In this document: positions 10,611 to 22,213 of the stretch, piece after piece | How the letters are laid out: every line of letters starts with the position of its first letter | Position numbering within the stretch: the first letter of the stretch is position 1 | From: Gymnopus androsaceus JB14 | Lineage: Eukaryota; Basidiomycota; Agaricomycetes; Agaricales; Omphalotaceae | Assembly: GCA_009733575.1 (NCBI GenBank) | Contig: ML769390.1 | Coordinates: 186,001 to 250,000, forward strand | Direction of reading: 5' to 3' | DNA length: 64,000 nt | Notes under the pieces: generated by a model | Told to the model about the DNA's origin: nothing | The model's database searches: none | Seen by the model: the letters and a program-made list of their open reading frames with translations, nothing else | Made by a program: the position numbers and the translations under genes

Positions 10611-12895
10611 ATGGACAACTCTCATCTTCTGAATTTTGGAAACGTAACAGTAGGCAGCAACTACCTCTCTCACCGATGAAGACTCATAACTGTGTATTGT
10701 GCCGAGCAGAAAATTCCATACCTAGGTTTTATTGCACTCGCCTTCTTCCTCTACCGTCGATATACTCGTATATCCGTAGCTCATATCCCAGGCCCTGAGC
10801 CCGAATCTTTCCTTCTAGGTGCATACGAGATCCTTGGATGCTCTTCTGCCTAATGCTTACAATTCGCTCTGTAGGGAACCTCCCGGAGCTCTTTCAAAGC
10901 CAGGCTGCTGTCCCGGATTTCAAATGGCAACGCCAGTTTGGTGACATTGTTCGAATCAAGGGCGCGTTGGGCGAAGACCGCCTTTTCGTCTCGGATCCCA
11001 AAGCCATGCAATACATCTTTCAGACTGCGGGTACTGAGCTATTCCCCGTTGTACCTTGGAAGATTTCTTAACAATCTCTTAGGCTATGGATTCCTGAAAT
11101 GGCCAGAACGGACTGAAATTAGTCGGGTTCTCATGGGGAGAGGACTTTTATGGGCTGATGGTATGTGTTGTTTATAAGTTTTCCCACTAGCAGACATAAA
11201 AAAGGTGCTGCATGTAAAAAGACGTCATCCACAAACGACAGAGAAAGGCGATGCTTCCTGGCTTTGGAGCGCCAGAATCCAAGGCTTTCGTGCCCATTTT
11301 CCGGAAAGTCGCCTCTGATGTACGCGTACTCTATCTATTTTCCTATGTGTTCACTGACTGTGTCCTCAGCTTACAGCTCACTGGAACGACCTTCTTGCGA
11401 GCTCCCCTGAGCAATCCGCAGAGCTCAATGTCGCTTCATGGCTTAGTCGTGCGACGATGGATTCAATTGGAGAAGGTACGCGTAATGATGTTGTCTGTGA
11501 TGCAGTAAATACTTACTCAAACAGCTGCATTCGACTATCATTTTGGAGCGTTGGAAAACAAGGAGAACGAGTTCATGAAAGCATACTTTGGATTGATGTT
11601 CGTTTCCTGAATTGAATTCCTACATTTTGTACTGAATATCCTTCAGGTCTGACACTCTCGGCCAACCGTCGCGACAAGCTATTTTTATGCAGACCGTCAT
11701 GCCAGTATGGTATCTACAGCTTATGTCCAAGTACTCTCGTAGTAGGCGCATGGTGCACGCTCGGCATACAGCTCGACTGGCGAACGAGGTTGCTCAAGCG
11801 TTGATTGACATGAAGTCAGATGCTCTCCTCCATGGAAGGGAGAATAAAGATATTATGAGCCTATTGGGTGAGATGATATTCTAGATCTTGATTCCGAAGC
11901 ATTGACAAAAGTCCATGTAGTTAAAGCCAATGCGTCAGAAACCGACCCAGCAAGCCGACTCACAGATGAAGAAACAATTGCGCAAATGCGTACCCTCTTG
12001 CTAGCTGGCCACGAGACATCAGCTACAACCCTTACCTGGTAGATCTTAACCGTTCTATGATATTTATAAAAAGGAAAACTCAATAGTCTTTGTTACTACA
12101 GGGTCCTGCTTGAACTGGCCCGCCATCCAGAAGTACAGAGTAAACTTCGCGAGGAAATCAGAGCAACAGAACGTAGCCTAAACGGGAAGGATTTCTCGGC
12201 TGCTAATTTGGATAGCATGCCCTACATGGCTGCTGTTCTCAAGGTACTGCATGACTATACTATATTCTATCTATTTATCTCAAACTTTGGCAGGAATCAA
12301 TGCGCTTCCACCCAGCGTTGTATCAGAATTATCGTCTGGCGGCTCGAGATGATATATTGCCACTAGCCAAACCTATCACGACAACCAACGGTGAAACGAT
12401 CAGCAAGGTTCCTATTGGCAAAGGCACCAAGCTTGTCCTATCCATTGCCGCGTATAACAGGTATTTCTATCTTGTGTCGATTGGAGGCCGCTGTTGCTCA
12501 ATTCCGTCGAATCCAGGAACAAAGAAGTATTCGGTGAAGACGCCGATGTTTACAACCCAGATAGGTGGTTCAGAACCTCCGAGAAGAAAGGGCCCACACT
12601 GGGTGTCTACGGCAATTTGTGAGTAATCATATTGAGTTCATCTGTGTCATTCTGACTGCCTCTGGGAAGGCTCACCTTCGCGGGAGGCGTACGAACTTGC
12701 ATTGGCTGGAGGTTTGCATTGTATGAAGTACAATCTCTGCTGGTGGAGATTATCAACAACTTCGAGTTGGGACCCACTAAGGATCTAGGGCGATTGAGGC
12801 GTGAGGCGTGTTTGGTCATGCTGCCTACATTGGAAGGGGAGGAAATAAAAGGAGAGAATTTGCCACTTCGTGTAAGCATAGCCGTGAGGGATTAG
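10611..12895 (+). CDS. Cytochrome P450 monooxygenase
   Basis: Thirteen exons (10611-10649, 10710-10818, 10875-11030, 11083-11160, 11222-11319, 11370-11475, 11525-11597, 11647-11867, 11921-12038, 12102-12243, 12294-12460, 12517-12618, 12670-12895) join in frame to 544 residues, normal for a microsomal P450. An N-terminal membrane anchor is followed by the IPGP hinge (after a Tyr/Arg-rich turn), the HKRQRKAMLPGFG C-helix region, the I-helix oxygen motif AGHET (322-326), ExxR as ESMR (381-384), PDRW and the heme loop FAGGVRTCIG with Cys480 as thiolate ligand. All key residues are present. The substrate is unknown: this is an expanded agaricomycete-type family and no biosynthetic cluster surrounds it. 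The HKRQRK motif fixes the acceptor at 11221. Confidence 0.93.
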
Positions 12896-13159
12896 TAGAA
12901 TGTTAAGGTGTTGCGACCTTGTAACGACTTGCGAGCCATTGGGCTGTTTAGGTTATTTTGATGTAGTTCAACTTTTTATAGCATTTCTACGAACACGAGC
13001 TTTATGGCATATACATCAAACCGTGGCCACAAGTAGTAAGTAATATACATGAATTATGATTACTGTATGGTACAATTCACAAGAGACTTTAGTCAAAGCT
13101 TTAGACAGCAATAGCCTGAGACAGTCTAAAACAGACTAAACTTCATTTCTGGAGTGTCA

Positions 13160-16100
13160 TTAAGACCGCCGTAATGTTCTCAGCACATCTTCAACGCTCT
13201 CCATATATTCAGTCCAATCCCCTTCACTATACGACCTAGAAGTCAGGTACGAGTTGCTTTAGAAATAATGATACAATGCTCACCAGAGTGTCCATGCTAC
13301 CTGACGTCGCGGCTGTTGCATGATGAGGCGACCAGTCCGTTGGTTGTTTCTGTGTGTTTTCCATTCCCGTATGTGAGGCTGAGCGTAGACATCAGATACG
13401 ATTTCTCAAGTCAAACAGTGCAAGACATTACCTTGAAGGGTCGCGCGGCCATACTGTGACCCTACTGAAGATAGATTGAAAGGAGGCACCTCTGATTCTG
13501 CAGGAAAGACCATTGGCGCCATATTTGAAGTGGAAGATATCGGGAAATTGAATTCATTCTCCGCTGGTGAACCATATTCTTGAACCGAAGCATCCCAGTA
13601 TTGAGGTTGTTCAAATGAAACAGGAAATGTAGATGGAGCTGCTACGTCCGCTTGATTAATAGTGGATCCAGATTGTGTTGCTTGGTGAGAATTAGCCGTC
13701 ACCAAGTTGTAGGTGTCGGTCAGATCACTGATATACACAACATTTAAAATGGTATCCCTAGAGTAGAATTGATTCAGTGACGGTAAATGCTCTTGAATCA
13801 TCCTTAATTACCATAAACGCCCTGCAGCCTGGACCCTACGAGAAGCATGACTTTATAAACGTGAAATTTACAGAGATAAAACATAAACATACCGCTGCTC
13901 AAGTCTCTTTAAGTGGTCCATGCATTTTGCAACATCCGCCATTTCAAAATTTGATATCTACGTTTAGGTTGAGGCGTTTGGATCGCCATATGTTTATGAG
14001 GAGTATTATCGCTGCATTTGCAATCGTAAGCTGGCGGCGGAACGTGAGCTGCTATTCATATCCTTTAGAAGCTTTAAACGTACCAAGGTTTGTGGGCTGG
14101 CTAGGGCGCGCTTGCCATGCGTCTCCATGAGATGCACACAGGAGTGTGCTGTGCCGACACATATCTCCAGCGAATCGGGGGCCGTTAAACCGGACCACTG
14201 ATGGATGAAAATGCGATAGAAGTAATAGAGCATGTACAGTATTGCCGATTGATTGAATACAAGAACGTCTGAATTTTGAGGATCCCGTTTCACTGTAGGC
14301 ATAATAGATGAGCGTTGAACTAAGATGAAGATCATGTACAACATACACTGTTCTGGAATAGCATCTAACCATTCGTTTAATGCTTTTTGGATTTCATTCG
14401 TTGCTCTCTGTTTTCGGTATGAGACATCTGGTTCAAGTTTACGCCGTGAAGTTGCGCGAGGCACAGATACCTACATAAAAAAAATTCTTCCAGTGAGGAA
14501 AGATACTTGCAAGAATATTACTTACCATTGTACAGTGAATGCTTTCCATAATAGGGACCAGTTTAAACACATGTAACGAATAGCTATAACGGCAAGGTTT
14601 CCCGGGAGGTTGTTTAAACGCTAATTCTCCAGGCAGTTCCCAGTACTCATCATCGACCTCAAGTGGAAATTCCACATCATAACTAAGCAAATCTTCAATA
14701 TCATTTGGCCAATGTTCATAAAAAACTTACTCATCAGAAGTTGTGGCGCGGGGTCTGCCCATGTCGATAGATTGGGATAAGTCCAAGAAGCGTAGAATCC
14801 AGAACACGCGCTTCCAAAGCTCGCTGGATACCGATGGAGGTGAAGATTTTTTACGATGTGCGCCCACATCTTGGAGTAGCCGAATCCCTAGTCCAATGAG
14901 GATCCAGCTGGAATAAGGCACAGATGTAGTCTGCATGAACACTGCATAGAGCTAGCAAAAAGAAACGCCTCTTCAATTGAAGCTCTTAGAAAGCTCTTAG
15001 GTCCCACTCACGAGGAGTTTCTGCAACTGATAAAGCGATGGAGCCTCGAGGAATGATGTTGGTACAGGGTTTACTTGTCGGATCCAGATGAATCCCGCCG
15101 CAAATCGCGTTCCATACATATTGAAGTTTCGAGGGTCGTCTGAGTGCCTAGAAGCAAGGGCACACATAGCTAATACGGTTTCGCCGAAATGACGGTCGTG
15201 GTGGTGGAGACCAGAGGCTACTGATTTTTCAAACGTGCCACGATGGAATACGCAGAGAAAGGGCTGTCGTGAAAGTTGTTAGCAAGCTACATCAGTACAC
15301 CTAGTAGACGTACATTGTTCTTTTCAAACCAGAGATCTATAAGATTAACGAGCAAGTCCTGTGGAGGGAAAATGAGTGGTTCAGGCCGAGATTCGGGTAA
15401 GATTTGCCACTAAGGTACGGAAAATAGTCAATTGCAGAAGCTACTGTGAATAGTGAAGATCACGCACCGGTTGTACGTCCCAGAAGAGAGGTCGTTTGAA
15501 TATAGGAACCGTCTCCTGGTAGAACGCCGTATCCCTGCTGGCATCGATAGCAGACTTAACAAGCTTAATGTTGCTGGTCAATCCGTAGTATCGATTAGAA
15601 GAATGCTGGAGTTGCTTCAACTGTTCAGAAGGTTCATCGGTTTGTTTATCTGCGTTTTCATCCCCTGAAGTATTTGGCTCGGAGCTATTTTCTCGATGAA
15701 ATAATCGTCCTGAAAACCATTCTGTAAGCTGATTTCGTGTGGAAGGAAGAAGAGGTTGTCACCGAAGTTTGAATGTGACGTCTCGGCCAATTGTTTTTCG
15801 AGTTCCCTGATATAGCTTGCCAACTCTTTAAGAATCTGTCGGAGTTCTGTTTCGTCTCCTGGTATGATATAAGGAACCGAATATAATATCGATGCAGTTA
15901 AAGTCTGAATGTTGATACTCCTCTTTAGCTGTGGGCGCCTGAAAAAGCAAGCATTTAGTATCTTGGAAAAAACCGTCTGTCATAAACATACCCAGCAGGC
16001 GGTCCTCTTTTCTATGGCAGGGCTAGCTTTAAGTATCGCTTTCAATATATCGAAAGGTGTATAGGTGTACCTTTCTTTGTAGCGTATGACGGCACTCGAT

Positions 16101-16375
16101 CTTCATAGGATGTGTTTGAGTCACAAGCCTCCGAAAGGATAGTAATTATAGCTCACACTTTGAGATATGCAATGAGAACATGGGTTTCCCTCCGTAGCGG
16201 TACCTAGAATCTTTTATTTTCTGGACCGGTGTCCGGAATGTCGAAGATCGACTTACATCGAACTGACACTGATGTGAGCTGAGTTCCGAGAAATAACAAG
16301 GTTTGACTCACTCTTTCTTCTCTTACATTCGTCGCAGCTCGCGTGTTGAAGCTTCCGTGGTTTGGATGGGCCCAT
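13160..16375 (-). CDS. Zn2Cys6 fungal-specific transcription factor, frame-broken
   Basis: Exons read from 16375 downwards. The first (16312-16375), a 6-nt microexon (16257-16262) and the next ones rebuild the binuclear zinc cluster: CDECKRRKIRC, then NPCSHCISQSIEC. A coiled-coil-like stretch and the fungal-specific regulatory domain follow (FLCVFHRGTFE; MCALASRHSDDPRN; LIGLGIRLLQDVGAHRKK; VEVDDEYWELP; FNQSAILYMLYYFYRIFIHQ; DVAKCMDHLKRLEQR; QAAGRLW). The C-terminus reads DWTEYMESVEDVLRTL. This matches a large agaricomycete regulator family that binds DNA as a dimer. Two lesions occur: a one-base shift at the run 13946-13949 and an in-frame TAA at 13808-13810 right after QAAGRLW. It may be a pseudogene or carry sequence errors. 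Confidence 0.75.
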
Positions 16376-18213
16376 TGCATGCACAGGGCCTAAGCGTATG
16401 GAATCACTGTTAGTATCCGACATGAGAACGGAAGTAAATCTCTGCGGGGAACAAATGCCGCAGTATATGTACTCAGAAGATAAGAATCATCGGGAAGTAC
16501 ATAACAAGAAGGTAATCGCAAAAAAGGACGAGGAAGAGGAGTTTTACGAAGCTGTGTCATCCGCGAGATTGAAACGCCACGAACCAGCGGGAAAACAGCA
16601 GGCTTTGAATACAAGTTTATACAAGTGATTGTTTTGTGGATTTTAAACGACGCGATCCCTATGAGAATAAAGATCCAACCGACTCCTTGAAATACAGATC
16701 TAACCGACCCATTGAAATGAGGGTTAACCGATTTCCTGGATCGAGTGAGAACGAGTCCAATAACCAGAAATATTGTAATTTGATTGGGTTTTTTCAAAAC
16801 CGTTGATGGATAGATAGATGTAATAATCCAGTCTCCAGGTCCTGGAATAGAAGAAACTTACCAACAATGCCGCTGTCATATCACCCAGCCTGACCTGACG
16901 GTGACCCAGAGCTCTCCAACCATGGTCCATTTTGTAAAAATTAGGAAAGATTGTTTTCTTGGCCAAACTTTGAGCAGATGAAAGCGAAACTCACCGATAC
17001 TGATGTCGAGATCCGCTGTGAGCACGGAGTATCGAATCGTCATTGAGTTCCATTTCCAGTTAGGAGGAACGCATCCATAGGTCAGCTTCTCAATTGAGAG
17101 ACACCAAAGGAAACCGTATTTCCCAGCTGTCTCCGCGAGATGTTGTACTGTTCACAACGGCGTCCTCATGGAAATCGATGTGTATTCAGTACTACCCGTC
17201 AGTATCATCGTAACTTGAGGATGACAATCTTGCGTCTGCGTAGTTCCATGAATTTAATGACAGAAGTCTCCTTATCACATTTAGAGCCACCGATGCTGAG
17301 ACTCGGCGAAGGAAGAGGAAGGCTGCAGCGCACCGCAGCAGAGCAGCACCAGAGGTAAAATCGGGAAAAATATAGCGCCTTGTAGCCTCTTGTAGCGCTG
17401 GAGAAAGTTGTAGTCCGCCGTTGTCGCGAGAAGTTTTCGCTGACAGCTGTTTACGAAATTGTAGCATAGTTTTGGCGAAACTCTCCTTACTAATTTTATT
17501 TACAACCAAACACCGCCACCGCAATTTTCGCTACATCCATCCAACTGCAAAAGAAAAAATCTACACTCTTTCGTTGACTGAAAACCAAGTCCAAACTACA
17601 GCTCGAAATTTCACGTTTCCCAATCGACAGTCAGCAGGGTGAAGGCGAATGTGCTAGAGACCGGGAAAGTCACAAAAGACCTAACTGGTGGTAGGCCGAG
17701 GAAGCTCAATTCTCTGGACTTGGCTGTAAATATACGCAGGTGACCGCGACGTGGAGCATTGAGCAGAGGCGTTGGGGCTCACAGTAGGCTGCGGCATGAC
17801 GTCGTCTTGTTTGGTTGTAAATAAAAACAGTAAGGAGAGTTTCGCCAAAACTATGCTACAATTTCGTAAACAGCTGGAAGAAGATTAGTGTTCCGAGAGT
17901 CGGGAAATTCATAATGGTAAGTCCTATATGAAACAATGAAGCTGCTAGGCGAATATTATTAATATTACTTAGACACTTGCCACTTGGGCGGGAGGAAAAC
18001 GCTTCAATTACGACGAGGAACGGGAGCGTAAATCACCAGTCGAATAGGCGCCCTGATAAGCGCGCCAAGCGCCAACGTGGACACAGTGACGGGCGGTCAG
18101 ATGACGTGACACTGAACCTCAACCAACTTGAACGTGTTCTTTTTCTGGTCCAGTCGATTTCGGTGGGTTTCAAAAGAATAACCTCATATTTAATCTGACT
18201 TTGTTGTATTAGA
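16376..18213. other. Intergenic region with an inverted repeat
   Basis: Long spacer between the divergent Zn2Cys6 regulator and the O-fucosyltransferase-like gene. No open frame has recognisable domains. The only structure seen is the 69-bp inverted repeat described separately. The last 200 bases should contain the promoter of the gene at 18214. Confidence 0.55.
17444..17876. repeat. 69-bp near-perfect inverted repeat around a 295-bp core
   Basis: The arms are 17444-17512 and 17808-17876. Read in opposite directions they are identical except for two adjacent bases. Both outer ends carry the palindrome CAGCTG. No clear target-site duplication is visible next to them. Each arm has an open frame toward the outside (SKESFAKTMLQFRKQL). 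The structure could be a small foldback or MITE-like element, or a local inverted duplication. As RNA it would form a long hairpin. Confidence 0.75.
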
Positions 18214-19796
18214 ATGGCAGTCTCCTCCTTCAGACTGAGTGCACGTGCTCGTGAAGCCAATGCATCTCCGTCTGTATCTCTTGAAAAGGGAAGACACAGA
18301 ATACGTGCTCCTCGTATCACAAATATCTCCGAAAATATTTCTCTTCCTGCATCTCGCCACTCTCAGTCCTCCAGTGCAGATCGTAATAACCTGTACCTTG
18401 CAATCCTGGTCTTTCTCCTTGCCTTCGCCTGTTTGGTTAGCTTTGGAACTGCCTATTATCTCTACAAATCCAGGTGGAGTCTCTTTCACGAGATCCCTCC
18501 GTATCGAACTGATGAAACCGCTAAAGTCATCGAGGTTGATCCCAACATCGAATCCTGTCCTCAAAAGGACTTGCTACACGAAACATACTTATCCTACCTG
18601 CCACATTCTGGATTCCATAATCAACGGATCGCCCTTGAAAATGCTCTTACACTATCTCGCATTTTAAACCGCACTCTTCTCATCCCGCCAATTCGCTTGG
18701 GTACCAAACCTTTGCGTTACGTTAATTACGATTCATTGTATTCCTTTGTTGCATTGTCGGGAAAGGATAACCTAACACACTGCTCGAAGACCTCTTTGGA
18801 TGCTCCTTTACCACTCGAATGCCTCGATTATTTTGACTATACTGTCCTATCATGGGAATGGCTTGTCAATTTTTCATCGCTACGCGCTCTCCAGCCCACC
18901 ATATTCCGCTGGAATCTCACCGACGCCTGGTTATTTGATTGTCTGAATATAACATCCTCCAACACACGCGTTCTCAAGGACTCTAGCCGTTACCATTTTC
19001 GATTTTCGGACGGTAACTCGATTATCCAGAACGAAAAATATTCTGAAGACATGAAGATCGACACTCTGGCTTCCTTTTCGGAGCCCTTGCTTCAGATCGG
19101 TACCCTCTTCGGCTCTTCGAGGTTACACCTTGCGATACCCGAAAATCATGACATTCGCTCGCAGATTCGTGACAGTATGGTCATCACCAATCCATATCTC
19201 TTGCACTGTGCAGAGCTGGTGGCCCAATCACTAGGTGGCTCATATTTGGGTGTCCATGTTCGTTTGGGTGATGGTGCATTCCAGGGTGGTGCTAGGGTAA
19301 AGTCAGCTTGGCGGTCACTCCTGCGAGAGGCAGGAATTTCTGCTGCAGGCACAGTGGCTCTCGAAGAAAGCTTTGACGCGCCTGGCACTGAGCCTCACAT
19401 TTTCCCTATCAGGGCGATGACCAGCAAATTTTACCTGGTCTTCAGTGTCGGAGAGCCTATTACACGGAACCTCACCTCTTGCCGCTAAACATACCCTTGT
19501 ACATCGCAACGGACGCACGACAACCTACAACCAATCCGTATCTCGCGTTGTTCTTCAACACCTTTCCCTGCTCCTTCCATCTGGGTGATTTCCCGGCCCA
19601 TCTTACGACACTAGACCGACTTGAAAATCTTCATGATGGCCTCAAACTAAAGTCGTTCCTTCTCCCTTTTCTAGATGCTATGATTGTAGGAAAAGCCACT
19701 CGTGCTGTAGGTACCTCAAAGAGTACTTTCAGTTCGTATGTTACGGATGTACTCTGGCCAAAGTACCATAACTTGGAAATTGCAGAGCGAGGATAG
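18214..19796 (+). CDS. O-fucosyltransferase-like type II membrane protein, one frame break
   Basis: An uninterrupted frame runs from ATG 18214 to near 19400, then continues one frame over to the stop at 19796. The T run 19400-19403 is the likely break: one extra base there would give a single 527-residue frame (HIFPYQGDDQ, then LQCRRAYYTEPHLLPLNIPLYIATD). The protein has a short Arg-rich cytosolic tail, one transmembrane helix near residues 62-84 and a lumenal domain with YLPHSGFHNQR, RTLLIPPIRLG and YLGVHVRLGDGAF. These resemble the GDP-fucose protein O-fucosyltransferase fold (the HVRLGD Arg contacts the nucleotide). Acceptor unknown. A 149-nt intron 19297-19445 would also repair the frame but would remove conserved-looking sequence. 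Confidence 0.82.
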
Positions 19797-20235
19797 ATTT
19801 CGTGGAACTTTCGTGGTTGCGCAATGAATGATGAAACCCGAATGAAACTGATTCAATCAAGGCGATACGTCCTGCTCAAACACGTCCCAGCACATCTTTC
19901 GCCTGCCCGCTCGTAGAAATCTTTCGAGGACCTGGGGCGATGTGGCACAGGGCACATATCATTTGTTCTGAGGCTGTAAGTGCCCTCTGTTCACAATAGT
20001 GCTATTTTGAGGCTGTGAGTCGTTTGAGGTTTTCCGCCTAAATGGCGTTGCGATGATGGTTTGATGGTTTCACCATCATTTGATCGTTCCCGGGATCTCC
20101 AATGGGCGCAGCTATAAGTACTTGGGACACAGCCGGCGCGCGTTCTTTTTGTCTTTCACAGCCGCCTGACATCTGGTATCAGGTCTTCCCTCTCATTTTT
20201 TCATCTTCGTCCCAAATTTCTGTAGATATAGCAAG
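19797..20235. promoter_or_regulatory. Intergenic, presumed VTS1 promoter
   Basis: Spacer of about 440 bp between the O-fucosyltransferase-like stop and the VTS1 start. It is pyrimidine-rich in the last 100 bases, as usual for a fungal 5' leader. A short GATGGTTTGATGGTTTCACCATC palindrome-like segment lies near 20053. No open frame of note. Confidence 0.4.
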
Positions 20236-21799
20236 ATGTTGAGCACTCAGCCCACCAGTTCGACGAAGAAGTTCCCGGCCGAACTTCAAGCTTCTTCTCT
20301 TCACCCATCTCTTCTTTCTCCTCGTCCCAATGCCACTGGATTCGTTGTTCCTCCTTCACCGCGGGTCGCAGGAACGAATGGTCTGTTCCATTGTCTGTGT
20401 CTAGCTTCCGTTAGATGTTGACAAATTTTCCCCCAATTACAGGCGAAGGTATCGATCAATGGTTCCAAGATCTTCAAAAGTATGAAGCAACCCTCGTATG
20501 TGTGCGCTGAAAGGTTGTCGTAGAGACATTGACGTTGTTTTATAGGGTGCTATGGCTATAGCATCGGAGGACCCTAAATTTAGAGAGGAACTGGGCACCA
20601 TTGAGCAATGTACGTTAATCTCCCACTGTATCAAGCTTTGTATCTAAACTTGCTTATCTAGGGTTCAAATTGCTCACCGAGTCGGAGCAGACAGCTTCGT
20701 TGTACACTCTTTTGCAGCATGCTAAACCCAACCAGGTCAAGTTCCTGATCGCTGTCCTACAACAAATGTCCGATGGCAACCCACCGGCCGCTGCCGCCGC
20801 CGGTATGTAATTTTATGGAATTCTCGGATAAAAAAACTGACGCCTTGCCTTTTGTAGAAAACCCGACCACCAAGTCCGGTGGACGTCGTCCTCCGAATCT
20901 GAACCTTCCTGCCACCCCAGTGGCTTCCAAAGTTCGAGTCGCCCGCCGTCGAGAATGATGTCGCGGGAGCTAAGATCAAAGGAGAACAAGAGCTTCTCGT
21001 CAAACCTGCCGATGAAAACAGCTGGGCTAGCATGGTAGCTACCCCCCAGGACCTTATGTTCAAGAAGGCCGGCGAAGCCCAGCCGAATTCTGGCGCTCCT
21101 GCTGCCCCTGCTTCTACTCCTCTCGTCGGCCCTGCTGCAGGAATGGCTGCGGGATTGGCCGCTGGGATGATGAATCCGTTCAACATGGCTATGCTGAACA
21201 ACATGGGCTTTTCCACCGAGGCGCAGATCCTTGCCGTCCAGCTGGTGATGAACGGACTGGTGCAGCCCACGGGTATACAGAAGCCTATCCAGCCTAAACA
21301 CCACAATAACAGAGCAGCCAACGCGAACAATAACTGGCGTGCGCCCGGAAGCGCTCGCTACCCTGGGAGCGCTCTGAGAAGCAGTGGTCTTAGGAGTAGT
21401 ACGTTGAAGAGTGCAATGAAGTCAGCCGTACCAAAGAGTGCGACGTCTGCAGGAACTCTTGGCAGTGCCACTACTCCCAAGGAAGAGGACATCGACCCCG
21501 AGGTCTTGAAGGACGTCCCAGTGTGGCTGAAGAGCCTGAGACTGCACAAGTACACAGACTGTTTCAAAGGCATGTCCTGGGAGGAAATGATCGATCTTAA
21601 TGAGGAGCAGCTGGAGAAGAAGGGTGTCGTTGCTCTCGGAGCTCGCAGGAGGATGATCAAAACCTTTGAAAATGTGAAGAGGAAGATGGGTATCGAATTC
21701 ACTCCGACGATTCCTGTGACCGCTGGCATCGAGCCCAGCAGCACTCTACCCACGGTTCCCGAAATGCAAGTGCCTCACAGCGCAGCCCCCAACTTATAG
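20236..21799 (+). CDS. VTS1: VTS1, SAM-domain RNA-binding protein, one frame break
   Basis: Exons 20236-20380, 20443-20495, 20546-20609, 20662-20802 and 20858-21799. Near the N-terminus lies the Vts1-specific helical region (IDQWFQDLQKYEATL; IEQWFKLLTESE; LYTLLQHAK; FLIAVLQQM). An Ala/Pro-rich linker leads to a C-terminal SAM domain (VWLKSLRLHKYTDCF; WEEMIDLNEEQLEKKGVVALGARRRM), the Smaug/Vts1 fold that binds CNGG-loop hairpins and recruits deadenylation machinery to mRNAs. In the last exon the frame slips once at the A run 20929-20931. Dropping one A gives 447 residues with no other change (TPVASKFESPAVEND). Since this gene is normally single-copy and functional, a sequence error is more likely than real loss. 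Confidence 0.9.
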
Positions 21800-22213
21800 A
21801 CCCTAGTGGCCTTCTGCATCTCACCGCCATCTCAATTTATCTATTTTCTGACTTTATCTAATTGGTTTATTTGGACTTTCCTCTTCATATAGCATTCCAA
21901 GCAAAAACGTACGACTTGTATTTGTAGCAGCAGCATCAACGGTATCAGTATTGGTTCCCTCACGTATACTATACATACATCATCAGTGCTAATGTTCTTT
22001 CGCTCGCCTCTTCGTTGACAACGTTCTAGGTGAACTCGGCTTCATCTTCGAACTGAGGCGTAGGATTAGTGCTGGTCGCTACTGCATGGAATGGGTTATA
22101 TTGCTTTATATATCTATTAAATGACAGTGAACTTTCTTTTTCTCCATAGTGTGTTTCGACTGACTTGAGATTGAGTGACGAAGAACGGTAATAATACATA
22201 TCCATATTCTACT
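21800..22213. other. Intergenic between converging genes
   Basis: 3' untranslated space shared by VTS1 and the minus-strand dehydrogenase. It contains T-rich stretches and TATATA motifs that could serve as polyadenylation efficiency elements, and no gene. Confidence 0.5.

Noticed and set aside
11160..11250. Apparent frameshift in the P450 gene between WADG and MLPGFG
   Set aside because: Using the acceptor at 11221 instead of an earlier one restores HKRQRKAMLPGFG with no frame break.
19297..19445. 149-nt intron that would repair the O-fucosyltransferase-like frame
   Set aside because: It removes sequence that looks conserved and coding; a missing T at 19400-19403 explains the break with a better protein.
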